Assembly (NCBI RefSeq): GCF_036345255.1
Contig: NZ_CP107783.1
Coordinates: 1,426,001 to 1,490,000, forward strand
DNA: 64,000 bases
Reading direction: 5' to 3'
Source: Streptomyces sp. NBC_00569
GTDB lineage: Bacteria > Actinomycetota > Actinomycetes > Streptomycetales > Streptomycetaceae
A program made the position numbers and the translations under genes. Below, in pieces: positions 35,047 through 43,648 of this stretch (the stretch's first letter is position 1; each line of letters starts with the position of its first letter). The notes beneath the pieces are model-generated. The model had not been told where the DNA came from. It saw nothing but the letters and a program-made list of their open reading frames with translations, and did no database searches.

Positions 35047-36933
35047 TCAGCGCTGGGTCAGCGTCCAGGTGGTCGGGGTCTGCTGGTCGGGCGGGTTCTG
35101 CACGAGATGTCCGTCGGACGTCGCGTTCAGGGTCATGCGCGTGATGGCGTTGGTGAGCACGTAGCCACGGCCGGAGCGGGACACCTGCCAGCGCTGAAGG
35201 GTGTTCTTCGTGTCGCAGGTCTCCTGTGTGACCGCCGAGCCGGGCTGCAGCGGCACGTTCAGGGTGAGCTTTCCGCTGCGGGTCTCCAGGCAGCTGCCGG
35301 TCTCGGTCGACTTGAGGGTCAGATAGCCGTCCGGGGTGCGGGTGAGCTCGAAGCCGGCCGCCGCGATGCGGTGGCGCGTGTCGGCGAGGGTGTACGTGCC
35401 GTCCGCGACGGGCGGCCGTGTCAGGTCCCGCTGTCCCGGCGCCCGGCCGACGGCCTCGGCCCGTGCGGTGAAGCCGTCGTACGTCGCGTCGGGGTGCGGG
35501 TCGCTCCACGTCGCCTGCGCGATGTGACTCAGGGGCAGCCGGGCCGCCTGCGCGACCTCGTTCTCCGTCTCACCGCGCCCGTTGTCCGGCCACAGGCTGA
35601 TCTTGGCGCCGGTGATGCCGTCGCGCGAGGCGAGCTTCTCGCCCTCGAAGCTGCGCGGGTCCCACTGCTCGTCGTAGAGCTTGTGCGTGTCGGTGTGGAA
35701 GCCGCCGCGTACGAGGTAGAGGGAGTAGGCGGCGTTCATCACGGGGTAGCCCTGCGCGATCAGCTCGCTGGGCTTCGTCTTGACGCCGAGCCAGTGCTCG
35801 ACGGTCGTACCGGGCGTCACCGGGACGGTGTTGGCGCCGGTCAGGCCGTCGTTCCAGATGCGCAGCCGCTTGCCCTTGCTCGCGGCGTACTCGTCGACGC
35901 GGTTGACGAAGTCGATGAACGCGTCCTGGGGCGTGGCGTTCGCGCCGTACTTCTTCTTCGCGTACGCGGCGATCTGCGGGTACTTGGCGAAGTCCGAGCC
36001 GAGCATGTACTCGTCGGCACCCATGTGCCACCACTTGGCGGGGAACACCTCGCCGTACTCGTCGATGAGGCTCTTGTAGTAGTCGAAGGCCGCGGGTGCG
36101 GTGATGTCGAGGCGGGACGGCTGCGCCTTGCCGTCGGAGTCGGTGAGCTGGAGGTCGGGGCGGTTCTCGATCCAGGGGTCCATGTGGCCCGGGGAGTTGA
36201 TCTCCGGAACGATGGTGACGTGGTACTTCTCACCGAGCGCGACCAGGCGGCGGATCTCACTCCTGGTGTAGTACCCCCAGGTGTTGGCCTCGGGGTGCCG
36301 GTCGCTCTTCACCTTCAGCTCGACGAGCAGCTGGTTGAGCTTGTGGTACGCCATGTCGCGCACCAGGTTCTCCATCCAGTCCGTGGAGATGTGCACGTAG
36401 CAGGCGCAGACGCCGACGCCGCGCTCCTTGTACCGGGGCACGTCGACGGTGCGTCCGGCCGGCACCCGGTCGCTCTGGGCGAGGAGCTGGAGGAGGGTGC
36501 GGGTGCCGTAGAAGGCTCCGGCCTCGGCCGCTCCGGTGATCTCGAGCCGCTGCGCGGCGCGGAGTTCGTAGCCCTCGGCGCCCAGGGATCCGCTCCGTGA
36601 CGGCTCGACATCGACAACGATGTCACCGGTTCGGGACGGACCGCCGGTGACCGGCACGGTGCCCTTGCCCGCGGCCCGCAGGTCGTCGGCGAGGGTGGCG
36701 GCGACGCGGCGCGAGGCGGCGTCGTGCGCGACCAGGCGCGCTCTGGGGCCGAAGGAGTAAGTACCTTGCGCCGAAGTCCAGTCGGTGAGGCTCGGCAGGG
36801 TCCGGGGCACGGGGTCCTGGGGTGCCGCCCGCGCCAGGGGGGCCGGTGCCGCCAGCAGCAGGAACGCCGCTACGGTGCCGATCAGTCGGTGTCTGCGTCG
36901 CCAGGGCGCCGTCTTGGAGCTCGAATCCGTCAT
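35047..36933 (-). CDS. Secreted beta-N-acetylhexosaminidase (GH20) with ricin-like tail
   Basis: A 628-residue enzyme. The signal peptide ends near LARAAPQD. A GH20b-like N-terminal domain (about residues 45-160) precedes the GH20 barrel (about 165-480) with GVGVCACYVHISTDWMENLV, TIVPEINSPGHMD and the catalytic Asp-Glu pair in HMGADEYML (about 303). The last 130 residues are a beta-trefoil-like lectin domain (SCLETRSGKL, ETCDTKNTLQRWQV). It starts at ATG 36933. It is first in a unit with the GH29 fucosidase, and an ATCCGATGA element overlaps its leader. Confidence 0.9.
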   Translation of the reverse strand: MTDSSSKTAPWRRRHRLIGTVAAFLLLAAPAPLARAAPQDPVPRTLPSLTDWTSAQGTYSFGPRARLVAHDAASRRVAATLADDLRAAGKGTVPVTGGPSRTGDIVVDVEPSRSGSLGAEGYELRAAQRLEITGAAEAGAFYGTRTLLQLLAQSDRVPAGRTVDVPRYKERGVGVCACYVHISTDWMENLVRDMAYHKLNQLLVELKVKSDRHPEANTWGYYTRSEIRRLVALGEKYHVTIVPEINSPGHMDPWIENRPDLQLTDSDGKAQPSRLDITAPAAFDYYKSLIDEYGEVFPAKWWHMGADEYMLGSDFAKYPQIAAYAKKKYGANATPQDAFIDFVNRVDEYAASKGKRLRIWNDGLTGANTVPVTPGTTVEHWLGVKTKPSELIAQGYPVMNAAYSLYLVRGGFHTDTHKLYDEQWDPRSFEGEKLASRDGITGAKISLWPDNGRGETENEVAQAARLPLSHIAQATWSDPHPDATYDGFTARAEAVGRAPGQRDLTRPPVADGTYTLADTRHRIAAAGFELTRTPDGYLTLKSTETGSCLETRSGKLTLNVPLQPGSAVTQETCDTKNTLQRWQVSRSGRGYVLTNAITRMTLNATSDGHLVQNPPDQQTPTTWTLTQR

Positions 36934-36934
36934 G

Positions 36935-36945
36935 AGATCCGATGA
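36935..36945. promoter_or_regulatory. ATCCGATGA element, copy 1 (GH20 leader)
   Basis: AGATCCGATGA lies immediately upstream of the GH20 start codon. It shares ATCCGATGA with the other copies near 37011 and 39589, all next to secreted fucosidase/hexosaminidase genes. Confidence 0.5.
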
Positions 36946-37010
36946 TTCAAGCCTTCTGGCGAGGGTGTCAATGGATCCTCCCCAGCAACCACTTGGACAT
37001 CTCGCAAAAC

Positions 37011-37021
37011 TCATCGGATGA
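37011..37021. promoter_or_regulatory. ATCCGATGA element, copy 2 (perfect palindrome)
   Basis: TCATC-G-GATGA is a perfect inverted repeat, about 78 bases upstream of the GH20 start and downstream of the second GH29 gene. It gives the full form of the shared element. Confidence 0.55.
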
Positions 37022-37115
37022 ATCAGAGGCACGAGCGCTGCCGAACGCCAGCGGGCGGCGGACTCCCAGGCCCGCCGCCCGCCGCTGCTCACGCACGGCT
37101 TCACCCCGGCACGTG

Positions 37116-39479
37116 TCAGCCCTTCCACTCCACCTTGAACACCCACACGTGCTCGCCCGCCGCGCGCGCAGCCGTCGGCACGTCCACGACGAACGACCCG
37201 CCGGTGGTACGCCAGTTGAGCGGCCGGTCGTACCCGAGCATCGTGACCTTGTCGCCGGGCCGGACCGGCACCGCGGCCTCGACCGTGAGCGTCGCGCCCG
37301 GCTCGGCGAGCGAGTGGATGTAGAACGCCTTGTTCGGCCTGACCGTGAACCGCAGGTCCTCGCCGAGCTGCGCCATCCGCGACCAGTAGGTGGTGTCGTA
37401 GACGGCCTCGCCGTTGGTCTTGAGCCAGTGGCCCGTCTCGCGCAGCCGGGTCTGCATGATCTCGGGGATGGTGCCGTCGCCGCGCGGCCCGATGTCGAGG
37501 AGGAAGTTGCCGTTCTTCGACACGATGTCGACGAGGCTGTGCACGACCTCCTCGGTGCTCATGTAGCGGTCGTCGGGCGTCTCGGCGTTGTAGCCGTAGC
37601 TGTACGGGTCGAGTCCGCGGCTCGACTCCCACTTGGCGACGACGGTGTTGTCGTACGTCGTGTACTCGGGCGTCGTGAAGTCGTGGAAGCCGATCCCGGA
37701 GCGGTTGTTGACGGCGACCTCGTACGGCTTCGGGCGGTTCTTGCCGTGGTTGAAGAACTCGGCGAGGACGTTGCGCGAGTCGTTGACGCCGCCGATGTCG
37801 CACCACAGCAGCTGCGGGTCGTAGTCGTGGATCAGCTCCAGCATCTGGGGGGCCTGGAAGCCCTTCACGTAGTCCTTGCCGGACGTGTAGCCGGTGTAGG
37901 GGACGGGCTCCAGGGTGTACGGGTTGCGCGGGGCGTGCCCCATCCACGGGTTGTCGGGGTTGAACCACTCGGGCATCGAGAAGTACAGGCCGCGGTGCAG
38001 CTCGGGTGCGTAGCGGCGGGACGCGTCGAAGAGCTCCTTGATGATGTCCCGCTTGGGGCCCATCTTCACGGAGTTGCGGTCCGACAGCTTGGTGTCCCAG
38101 AGCGCGAAGCCCTCGTGGTGCTTGGAGGTGAGGACGTGGTACTGGGCGCCCGCGTCCCGGAACAGCTCGACCCACGCGCGCGGGTCCCACTTCTTCGCGG
38201 TGAACATCGGGATGAAGTCGTCGTACGCGAAGTCCTCGCCGTACGTGGCCTTGTGGTGGGCGTACGTCGGGTTGTTCGGGTCCTGCATCTGGTCCCAGTA
38301 CCACTCGGCGTACTGCTTGCCGACCGGCGCCCACGCGGGCACCGAGTAGACGCCCCAGTGGATGAAGATGCCGAACTTCGCGGAGTGGAACCAGTACGGG
38401 GCCTGGTGGCCGGAGAGCGACGCGTCGGTCGGCTCGTAGTCGGGGACGCCGAGCGTGAGCTTCCTGGAGCTGGCCGCGGCCTGGTGTCCGCGCCCGGTGG
38501 CGACGACCTTGCCGTCCTGGACGGTACCGGGCGCGGTCCCCGCGCGATTGCGGATGCCGACCCGGACGCGGGCCTGCTCGCCGGGGGCGAGGCGCGTGAC
38601 GCGGGCGGGCTCGACGGTGCGCGCGCCGGGGACGTCGACGCTGACGGTGAGGGCGTCGGCGGTGACGATGCCGACGGTGCCGGCGTTCATGACGGTCGCC
38701 TCGACGCTCTGCGCGCCGGTGGACTCCAGGAGCGAGAACGTGGAGTGCGCGTCGCGCAGCGCCAGCGCCCGGCCCTGCGCGGCCGGCTGGAGCGAGAGCG
38801 CGAAGACGTGCAGGGCGGTCTTGTTCGCCTCGGCGGGGTTGAGCTTCGGCAGGCTGATCGCGACGGCCTCGCGCTGCGGGTCGAGGGGGATCTCGCTGGT
38901 GCCGATGCCGACGCGGTTGGCGTCCTTGGTGCCGTCGGGCTTGTAGCGGTAGGCGGCGGAGAGCGGGCCGCCGGAGGAGTACCAGTCGGCGCCGCCGAGT
39001 CCGGCGCTCGCGGTGGAGCCGTCGGCGTAGTGGACGGTCGCGCTGCCGGACGCGTTGCCGTAGCTGCCGGCGGTCAGGAACAGGGCGGACAGATAGCGGC
39101 CCTTGGGGAGGTCGACGCGCTGTCCCATGGCGACGACGTTGTTCTTCGCGCCCGCCGCCGACGAGGGGAAGACGTAGGCGATCCCGTCGAGTTCGACGGG
39201 TCCGGCGGGCAGTTCCTCACCGGGGAAGGTGTAGCCGCTGCCGTCGAAGTCGCCTCCGCGGGCGGCCGCGGTGTCGACTCCGTCGTTGTCGAAGTGGGCG
39301 TCGAGCGGAACGGGCACCGGGTCGGGGACGGGTCCCCAGACGGTGTCCGCGGACGCGGTCCGGGCGGTGGCCGCCGCGTCTGACGCGGCCGCCGGTCCGG
39401 CGGCGGCGAGCGGCACCGCGGCGGCGGCTGCCACCGCCGCGGCCGTCCCGAGGACCTGGCGTCTTGGGTACGAACTCAT
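37116..39479 (-). CDS. Secreted alpha-L-fucosidase (GH29), multidomain
   Basis: A 787-residue enzyme starting at ATG 39479 behind GGGAG. A signal peptide with RRQVLGTAAAVAAAAAV is followed by a beta-rich N-terminal domain (about residues 45-215), an NPCBM/NEW3-like spacer, and the GH29 barrel from about residue 340: FHSAKFGIFIHWGVYSVPAW, YHVLTSKHHEGFALWD and the nucleophile Asp in LLWCDIGGV (about 560). Short C-terminal strands end the protein. It is much longer than the neighbouring GH29 enzyme, so it probably has a different glycan preference. It appears monocistronic. Confidence 0.9.
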   Translation of the reverse strand: MSSYPRRQVLGTAAAVAAAAAVPLAAAGPAAASDAAATARTASADTVWGPVPDPVPVPLDAHFDNDGVDTAAARGGDFDGSGYTFPGEELPAGPVELDGIAYVFPSSAAGAKNNVVAMGQRVDLPKGRYLSALFLTAGSYGNASGSATVHYADGSTASAGLGGADWYSSGGPLSAAYRYKPDGTKDANRVGIGTSEIPLDPQREAVAISLPKLNPAEANKTALHVFALSLQPAAQGRALALRDAHSTFSLLESTGAQSVEATVMNAGTVGIVTADALTVSVDVPGARTVEPARVTRLAPGEQARVRVGIRNRAGTAPGTVQDGKVVATGRGHQAAASSRKLTLGVPDYEPTDASLSGHQAPYWFHSAKFGIFIHWGVYSVPAWAPVGKQYAEWYWDQMQDPNNPTYAHHKATYGEDFAYDDFIPMFTAKKWDPRAWVELFRDAGAQYHVLTSKHHEGFALWDTKLSDRNSVKMGPKRDIIKELFDASRRYAPELHRGLYFSMPEWFNPDNPWMGHAPRNPYTLEPVPYTGYTSGKDYVKGFQAPQMLELIHDYDPQLLWCDIGGVNDSRNVLAEFFNHGKNRPKPYEVAVNNRSGIGFHDFTTPEYTTYDNTVVAKWESSRGLDPYSYGYNAETPDDRYMSTEEVVHSLVDIVSKNGNFLLDIGPRGDGTIPEIMQTRLRETGHWLKTNGEAVYDTTYWSRMAQLGEDLRFTVRPNKAFYIHSLAEPGATLTVEAAVPVRPGDKVTMLGYDRPLNWRTTGGSFVVDVPTAARAAGEHVWVFKVEWKG

Positions 39480-39588
39480 ACTCAGCACTCCCTGATGCGG
39501 CTCAAGGCTGGGCATTCATCGGAGGTCTGATGATGGTGGGGGTCCGTGAGCGCGTCAATGGGCCGCGCAGAGGCGGTAGTTGAGAGAG

Positions 39589-39599
39589 TGATCCGATGA
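39589..39599. promoter_or_regulatory. ATCCGATGA element, copy 3 (second GH29 upstream region)
   Basis: TGATCCGATGA lies 110 bases upstream of the second GH29 start. A half-site CTCATCGGG (39603-39611) and another TTCATCGGA (39515-39523) flank it, so this promoter region may carry several binding sites. Confidence 0.5.
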
Positions 39600-39725
39600 C
39601 CGCTCATCGGGACCGAGCCCCGAGCGGCACCCGCGACGAATGTCCGAAAACGGCCGTCTGTCAGCGCGTGCGAAGAAGGCGCGCAACCGATCTCCGGGGA
39701 TCCGGCACCGTCGGGAGTCGGCGCG

Positions 39726-40205
39726 TCACAGCGCGCGGTACATGATGTGCAGCCCCACCCTGCCGTGCCGGGCGTGCTCGAACGCGTCCGGGACCGTGCC
39801 CAGGATCGTGAAACCGAGGGAGGTCCACAGACCGACGGCGCGGTTGGTCTCGACGACCGCGTTGAACGCCATGGCTCGGTAACCGTCGGCCTTCGCGCGC
39901 TCCAGGACGTGCTCGGCGAGGGCGCGGCCGATGCCGCGGCCGCCCTGGGCGGGGTCGACCATGAAGCCCGCGTTGGCGATGCCGGCGGCGGGACCGCCGT
40001 AGTTCGGCGCGACATAGGCCGAGCCGACGACAGCGCCGTCCACCTCGGCGACGTACGCACGCTGGCCCGGACCCATCCACAGGGTCCGGGCCAGCGCCTC
40101 GGGGGTGTACGGGTCCCAGGCGTACGTCTCGCGGGATCCGACGATCTGCCGCCGGAACGGCCAGATCTGCGCCCGGTCCTCGTCCTCCGCGTCCCTGATC
40201 AGCAT
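39726..40205 (-). CDS. GNAT family N-acetyltransferase
   Basis: A 159-residue acetyltransferase. Acetyl-CoA motif A is seen as FMVDPAQGGRGIGRALAEHV (pattern Q-x-x-G-x-G/A), preceded by AYVAEVDGAVVGSAYV and followed by AFNAVVETNRAVGLWTSLGF. The substrate is unknown. It starts at ATG 40205, 54 bases after the small peptide gene on the same strand, so the two may be co-transcribed. Confidence 0.88.
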   Translation of the reverse strand: MLIRDAEDEDRAQIWPFRRQIVGSRETYAWDPYTPEALARTLWMGPGQRAYVAEVDGAVVGSAYVAPNYGGPAAGIANAGFMVDPAQGGRGIGRALAEHVLERAKADGYRAMAFNAVVETNRAVGLWTSLGFTILGTVPDAFEHARHGRVGLHIMYRAL

Positions 40206-40259
40206 GTGCGTGAGTCCGGCACGCGGCCGGTCAGGGACGGATACGGAGCCGGGGGCCGC

Positions 40260-40433
40260 TCAGTCCACGCTCGGGAGGATGTGGGGCTCCGCGAGGTCGT
40301 CCTCGTAGCCCGCGAGCCTGATGGGGGCCGAGCGGGCCCAGACGTCGAGGCTGCCCAGCTTCTCGGGCCGCCGCCCCGCGCGCTCCGTGCGTTCTCGGGG
40401 GCGCTGCTCGCGATTCGTCTTCTCTGGTGTCAC
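40260..40433 (-). CDS. 57-residue peptide of unknown function
   Basis: GTG 40433 is preceded by AAGGAG with a seven-base spacer, one of the best initiation sites in the window. The product has a very basic N-terminal half (TPEKTNREQRPRERTERAGR) and a distinct C-terminal half, KLGSLDVWARSAPIRLAGYE followed by DDLAEPHILPSVD, which is acidic and ends in a short Pro-containing tail. There is no signal peptide or helix-turn-helix. The basic-leader/distinct-tail layout is compatible with a peptide precursor or a small regulatory protein. The neighbour downstream is an acetyltransferase. The frame stays open upstream to 40739, so a longer form is possible. Confidence 0.6.
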   Translation of the reverse strand: MTPEKTNREQRPRERTERAGRRPEKLGSLDVWARSAPIRLAGYEDDLAEPHILPSVD

Positions 40434-40754
40434 CGCGCACTCCTTGTGTGTCGGGTAACCCTGTCCGGCGCGTCGCACCCGGCGTTCCCGTCGGGCGTCC
40501 GGCGCCCGGTCGGGCCTGGTTTCTCTACCGGTTCGGGCGCGGTGGCGCCGGTTTTCTGCATGGGCGACCCTGGATAGGGACGTCCCGCGACGGACCACGG
40601 GTGCTGGTTGGACCACGTTGTGCTGTCCGTCGGCTACAGACAGAGTAACCATATGAGCAGGGTCGCGCTCGATGGGGCCGAAACCAGAGAGACGGCTGGG
40701 GGTCGCCGGGGATTCATTCGGCCACCGGCCATATGACACCCGACTGGGCGACGA
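40434..40754. other. Intergenic region upstream of the 57-residue peptide gene
   Basis: About 320 bases between the DUF4142 stop and the peptide start. I see no tRNA fold or convincing separate gene. CATATG motifs occur at 40651-40656 and 40730-40735. It presumably holds the peptide promoter and the DUF4142 terminator, but neither is clear. Confidence 0.4.
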
Positions 40755-41531
40755 CTACGTGGGGTCCGGCCGGGCCGTGTTGATCGATCGCCCCGGATCG
40801 TCGGTCGACTCGGCCGACGGCTGGGAGGTCACATCGGGCGAACCGGACGGCTCGGCGGGGTTCGGAGCGGGTGGCAGCACACCTCCCGGGGGCGGCGGTC
40901 CGGTGGGGCTCGCGGTGGCGGCGCCCGCGGCCTCGTTCGCGATGGCGTCGAAGTCCACGTCGCCCGTGTTCTCCAGCATCGTGATGTGGTCGAGGACGGT
41001 CTGGTTGGCGTCGGTGGCGAGCTCGCGGACCAGGCTGTTGCGGGTGGTGTGGCGGACCTGGGCGATCAGCGCGAAGACCTTGCCGTGGGAGTCGCGCAGC
41101 AGGTTCGCGAACTTGTTCTCGTAGTCCTTGCCGCTCGCGGCGGTCAGCTCGTTGAGCCACCCCTGCTGCTGCGGGTTGGGCTGGTTCGGCAGCTCCACGC
41201 CGAGTCGGCCCGCGACCGAGCGGACACGCTTGTCGAGGTCGGTGTGGCCGACGACGAGGTGATCGCCCGCCATCCTGATCGCCTGCGTCGGCGCCCGCTC
41301 CATGGCCTGCTGGCCGGCCGGTATCTCCCAGAGTCCGGCGAGCCGCACCTTGACCAGGAAGTCCCGGTCGGTGGCCGACAGGGGGCCCCACTGGGTGGCC
41401 ACGCTGCCCGCGTTCAGGTTGGCCGACCCGGTGCCCGAGCGGTCGGCGTACGACCAGATCGGAAAGGCGAGTGCGCCCAGGGTGGCGACCAGGGCGGCGA
41501 AGATGAGCGCGGTCCCGTTGATGCGTCGCAA
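40755..41531 (-). CDS. DUF4142 family protein
   Basis: A 258-residue protein starting at TTG 41531, eight bases after GGGAGGA. A single N-terminal hydrophobic helix is followed by a four-helix-like DUF4142 domain (about residues 50-190; LWEIPAGQQAMERAPTQAIR, DHLVVGHTDLDKRVRSVAGR, DHITMLENTGDVDF) and a Pro/Ser-rich disordered tail. DUF4142 has a ferritin-like fold and is usually periplasmic or extracytoplasmic; its role is unknown. It looks monocistronic. Confidence 0.85.
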   Translation of the reverse strand: MRRINGTALIFAALVATLGALAFPIWSYADRSGTGSANLNAGSVATQWGPLSATDRDFLVKVRLAGLWEIPAGQQAMERAPTQAIRMAGDHLVVGHTDLDKRVRSVAGRLGVELPNQPNPQQQGWLNELTAASGKDYENKFANLLRDSHGKVFALIAQVRHTTRNSLVRELATDANQTVLDHITMLENTGDVDFDAIANEAAGAATASPTGPPPPGGVLPPAPNPAEPSGSPDVTSQPSAESTDDPGRSINTARPDPT

Positions 41532-41644
41532 GCAATCCTCCCGATACCGGCGTCAACTCGCCGCGAGGGCGAGCTACTTGTTGGTACGGGAGGGTACGGA
41601 CGTGACGCGGGTGGCGTTCAGACTTTCGCGCCCCTTTTTTCGGC

Positions 41645-42019
41645 CTACCCCCAGAAGGCGTCGGCCAGCGCGACCCCAGCGAAGGCGGCGCCGAGGCCGG
41701 CGGCGACGCTCGCGGCCACGTTGGCCACGGCGAAGAGCCGCGCCCCGTCCTCGCCCAGGCGGAACGTCTCGTACGAGAACGTCGAGTACGTCGTCAGGGC
41801 CCCGCACAGGCCCGTGCCGATGAGCAGCTGCACCTGCGGCGAGGCGGCGCCCGCGGCGACGGCGCCGGTGAGCAGGCCCAGCACGAGGGAGCCGCAGACG
41901 TTCACCGTGAACGTCCCCCACGGGAAGACGCTGTCGTGGCGGGTCTGCACGGCCCGGTCGGTGAGATAGCGCAGGGGTGCGCCGACCATCGCGCCGGCGA
42001 TCACGAGGAGCCAGTTCAC
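41645..42019 (-). CDS. crcB: Fluoride channel FluC/CrcB, subunit 1
   Basis: A 124-residue protein with four helices. The N-terminal [14 protein letters not shown] arginine region, [17 protein letters not shown] with the pore Asn, and [15 protein letters not shown] with the Phe/Thr track are diagnostic of Fluc fluoride channels. It starts at GTG 42019, overlapping the DUF190 stop by four bases. Two crcB genes in one operon usually encode an antiparallel heterodimer that lets fluoride out of the cell. Confidence 0.93.
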   Translation of the reverse strand: MNWLLVIAGAMVGAPLRYLTDRAVQTRHDSVFPWGTFTVNVCGSLVLGLLTGAVAAGAASPQVQLLIGTGLCGALTTYSTFSYETFRLGEDGARLFAVANVAASVAAGLGAAFAGVALADAFWG

Positions 42020-42372
42020 GCCCGCGTTCCGCCCTTCTCCCGGCCCACGTACCGGATGACCTCGCAGTCGTCGAGCATGACCAGGCCCTGCGACACCAGC
42101 TCGTCCAGCTCCGGCAGGAACGCCCGGACCCGCGCCTCGGTGTCGACGATCACGACGGCCACGGGCAGGTCCTCGCTGAGCGAGAGCAGCCGCGAGGTGT
42201 GGATCAGGGACGACGCCCCGAACCCCTCGATACCGTGGAAGACGCTCGCCCCGGCGAGGCCCGCCTTGTGCGCCCGGTGCACGATCTCGCTGTACAGGGG
42301 CTTGCGGTGCCACGTGTGGTTCTCACCGATGAAGACCGTCAGCCGCAGCGCACGCCCGGTCAGTCGCGTCAT
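42016..42372 (-). CDS. DUF190 (PII-like) protein
   Basis: A 118-residue DUF190 protein: [39 protein letters not shown] and [24 protein letters not shown]190 has a ferredoxin-like PII-type fold and often travels with crcB. It overlaps both flanking crcB genes by four bases, so all three are translationally coupled. A regulatory role on the channel, perhaps nucleotide-dependent, is inferred only. Confidence 0.9.
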   Translation of the reverse strand: MTRLTGRALRLTVFIGENHTWHRKPLYSEIVHRAHKAGLAGASVFHGIEGFGASSLIHTSRLLSLSEDLPVAVVIVDTEARVRAFLPELDELVSQGLVMLDDCEVIRYVGREKGGTRA

Positions 42373-42854
42373 CGCTTCCTCCACGCCAGGACGCGGCGCG
42401 TCAGCGCCACTCCGAGCCCGACGGCGGCGAACGCCGCCAGGGGCGTCGCCGCGAGATAGACCAGGCCCGTACGGACCCGGCCGCCGTCCACCAGGCGCTG
42501 GATGTCCACCGCGTACGTCGAGAACGTGGTGAAGCCGCCCAGGACGCCGGTGCCGAAGAACGGCCGCACCAGGCGGTGCGCCGCCCACACGTCGGTGATG
42601 ATCACCATGAACGCGCCGATCACGAAACAGCCGAGCGCGTTCACCCACATCGTCGTCCAGGGAAACGCTCCGGGCGACGTGGGCCACAGGAGACCGGCGC
42701 CGTAGCGGGCGCAGGCGCCTACGGCGCCGCCGAGCGAGACGACCGCCACGATCGGGCCCTGCGCCCGCAGCCCCGCGCGCCGCTGGGCAGGCACGCGCAG
42801 ATCGACGTCCGGATCACGGGGTTCGTCCACCGCCGGGGACTGCCCACCTGTCAT
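42369..42854 (-). CDS. crcB: Fluoride channel FluC/CrcB, subunit 2
   Basis: A 161-residue FluC protein with an N-terminal hydrophilic extension of about 35 residues. Channel motifs are [32 protein letters not shown] and [15 protein letters not shown]. It is the first gene of the crcB-DUF190-crcB operon. The longer N-terminus may help orient this subunit in the heterodimer. I looked upstream for a fluoride riboswitch and could not fold one convincingly. Confidence 0.92.
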   Translation of the reverse strand: MTGGQSPAVDEPRDPDVDLRVPAQRRAGLRAQGPIVAVVSLGGAVGACARYGAGLLWPTSPGAFPWTTMWVNALGCFVIGAFMVIITDVWAAHRLVRPFFGTGVLGGFTTFSTYAVDIQRLVDGGRVRTGLVYLAATPLAAFAAVGLGVALTRRVLAWRKR

Positions 42855-43027
42855 CCGTACCCGTCTCCTCCTCGGCCCCGGCGCGCCGCGCCACCATTGA
42901 AGATCACTGCCTGCGGTCAGCCTATCGCCCGTCCGGACGCACCGTTAATGTCCCGTTGTCCCCGCCGAAAGATGGCCATGGTGTCCTGCCGGGACACCGG
43001 CATACGGGCCCCAGGGAGGAGCCACAC

Positions 43028-43609
43028 ATGACACGGGTCGAGCTGCGCGGCGTCGACGAGCTGATGGATCTCCTGCACGCCTGCCGCGGAGCGTGGGACA
43101 CCCCCGACCGCAGCGGCGACCCCGTCGACCTGCACGACCACGCGCTGCAGACCGCCGCGCTGCTGCGCCGCGGCCACCCCAGTGACAAGGAGCTCCAGCT
43201 CGCGGGGCTCGTCCACGACATAGGCCATCTGCTGCGCCCCGGCGACGACGCGGGCCACGCGGACACGGCCGCGGCCGCGGTGCGGGGGCTGCTCGGGGAG
43301 CGGGTGGCACGCCTGGTGCAGCTGCATGTCCCGGCCAAGCGTTACCTGGCGGCATCGGACCCGACGCGTGGCCTGTCGCCGCAGAGCGCGCTGACGCTGG
43401 AGACGCAGGGCGGGCCGATGACGCCCGAGGAGGTGGCGGCGTTCGCCCATGACCCGCTGGCCGACGATGCGGTGACGCTGCGTCAGGCGGACGACGCGGG
43501 CAAGGTGGTGGGCCTCGACGCCGGGGTCATGGAGGACTGGCGACCGGTGGTGGAGCTGGTGGCGCAGGGGTACCGGTCCACCAACTTCACACCATCCCTA
43601 CGTAGTTGA
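43028..43609 (+). CDS. HD-domain protein (PhnZ-like)
   Basis: A 193-residue HD-domain protein starting at ATG 43028 behind GGGAGGAG. VDLHDHALQTAALLRRG and LAGLVHDIGHLLRP provide the metal-binding His and His-Asp. The two-iron PhnZ and myo-inositol oxygenase families share the EHALQTA/HDIGH layout, so it could be an oxygenase rather than a phosphohydrolase. No phosphonate genes are nearby. A short-chain dehydrogenase follows 39 bases downstream and may share the transcript. Confidence 0.8.
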   Translation: MTRVELRGVDELMDLLHACRGAWDTPDRSGDPVDLHDHALQTAALLRRGHPSDKELQLAGLVHDIGHLLRPGDDAGHADTAAAAVRGLLGERVARLVQLHVPAKRYLAASDPTRGLSPQSALTLETQGGPMTPEEVAAFAHDPLADDAVTLRQADDAGKVVGLDAGVMEDWRPVVELVAQGYRSTNFTPSLRS

Positions 43610-43648
43610 CATGTCGGACTGACGCTCCGTCATGAGACCGTACGCCCC

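Noticed and set aside
35047..38334. A 1095-residue protein including the GH20 enzyme
   Set aside because: The upstream part is an out-of-frame reading of the second GH29 gene; GH20 starts at ATG 36933 with a clear signal peptide.
40434..40754. tRNA or other structured RNA in the intergenic region
   Set aside because: No cloverleaf or anticodon arm could be formed, and GTGGTCC/GGACCAC repeats there are isolated.
42855..42960. Possible fluoride riboswitch upstream of the crcB operon
   Set aside because: GGGCGAT occurs on the minus strand, but the pairing expected of the crcB motif cannot be drawn with the following bases.
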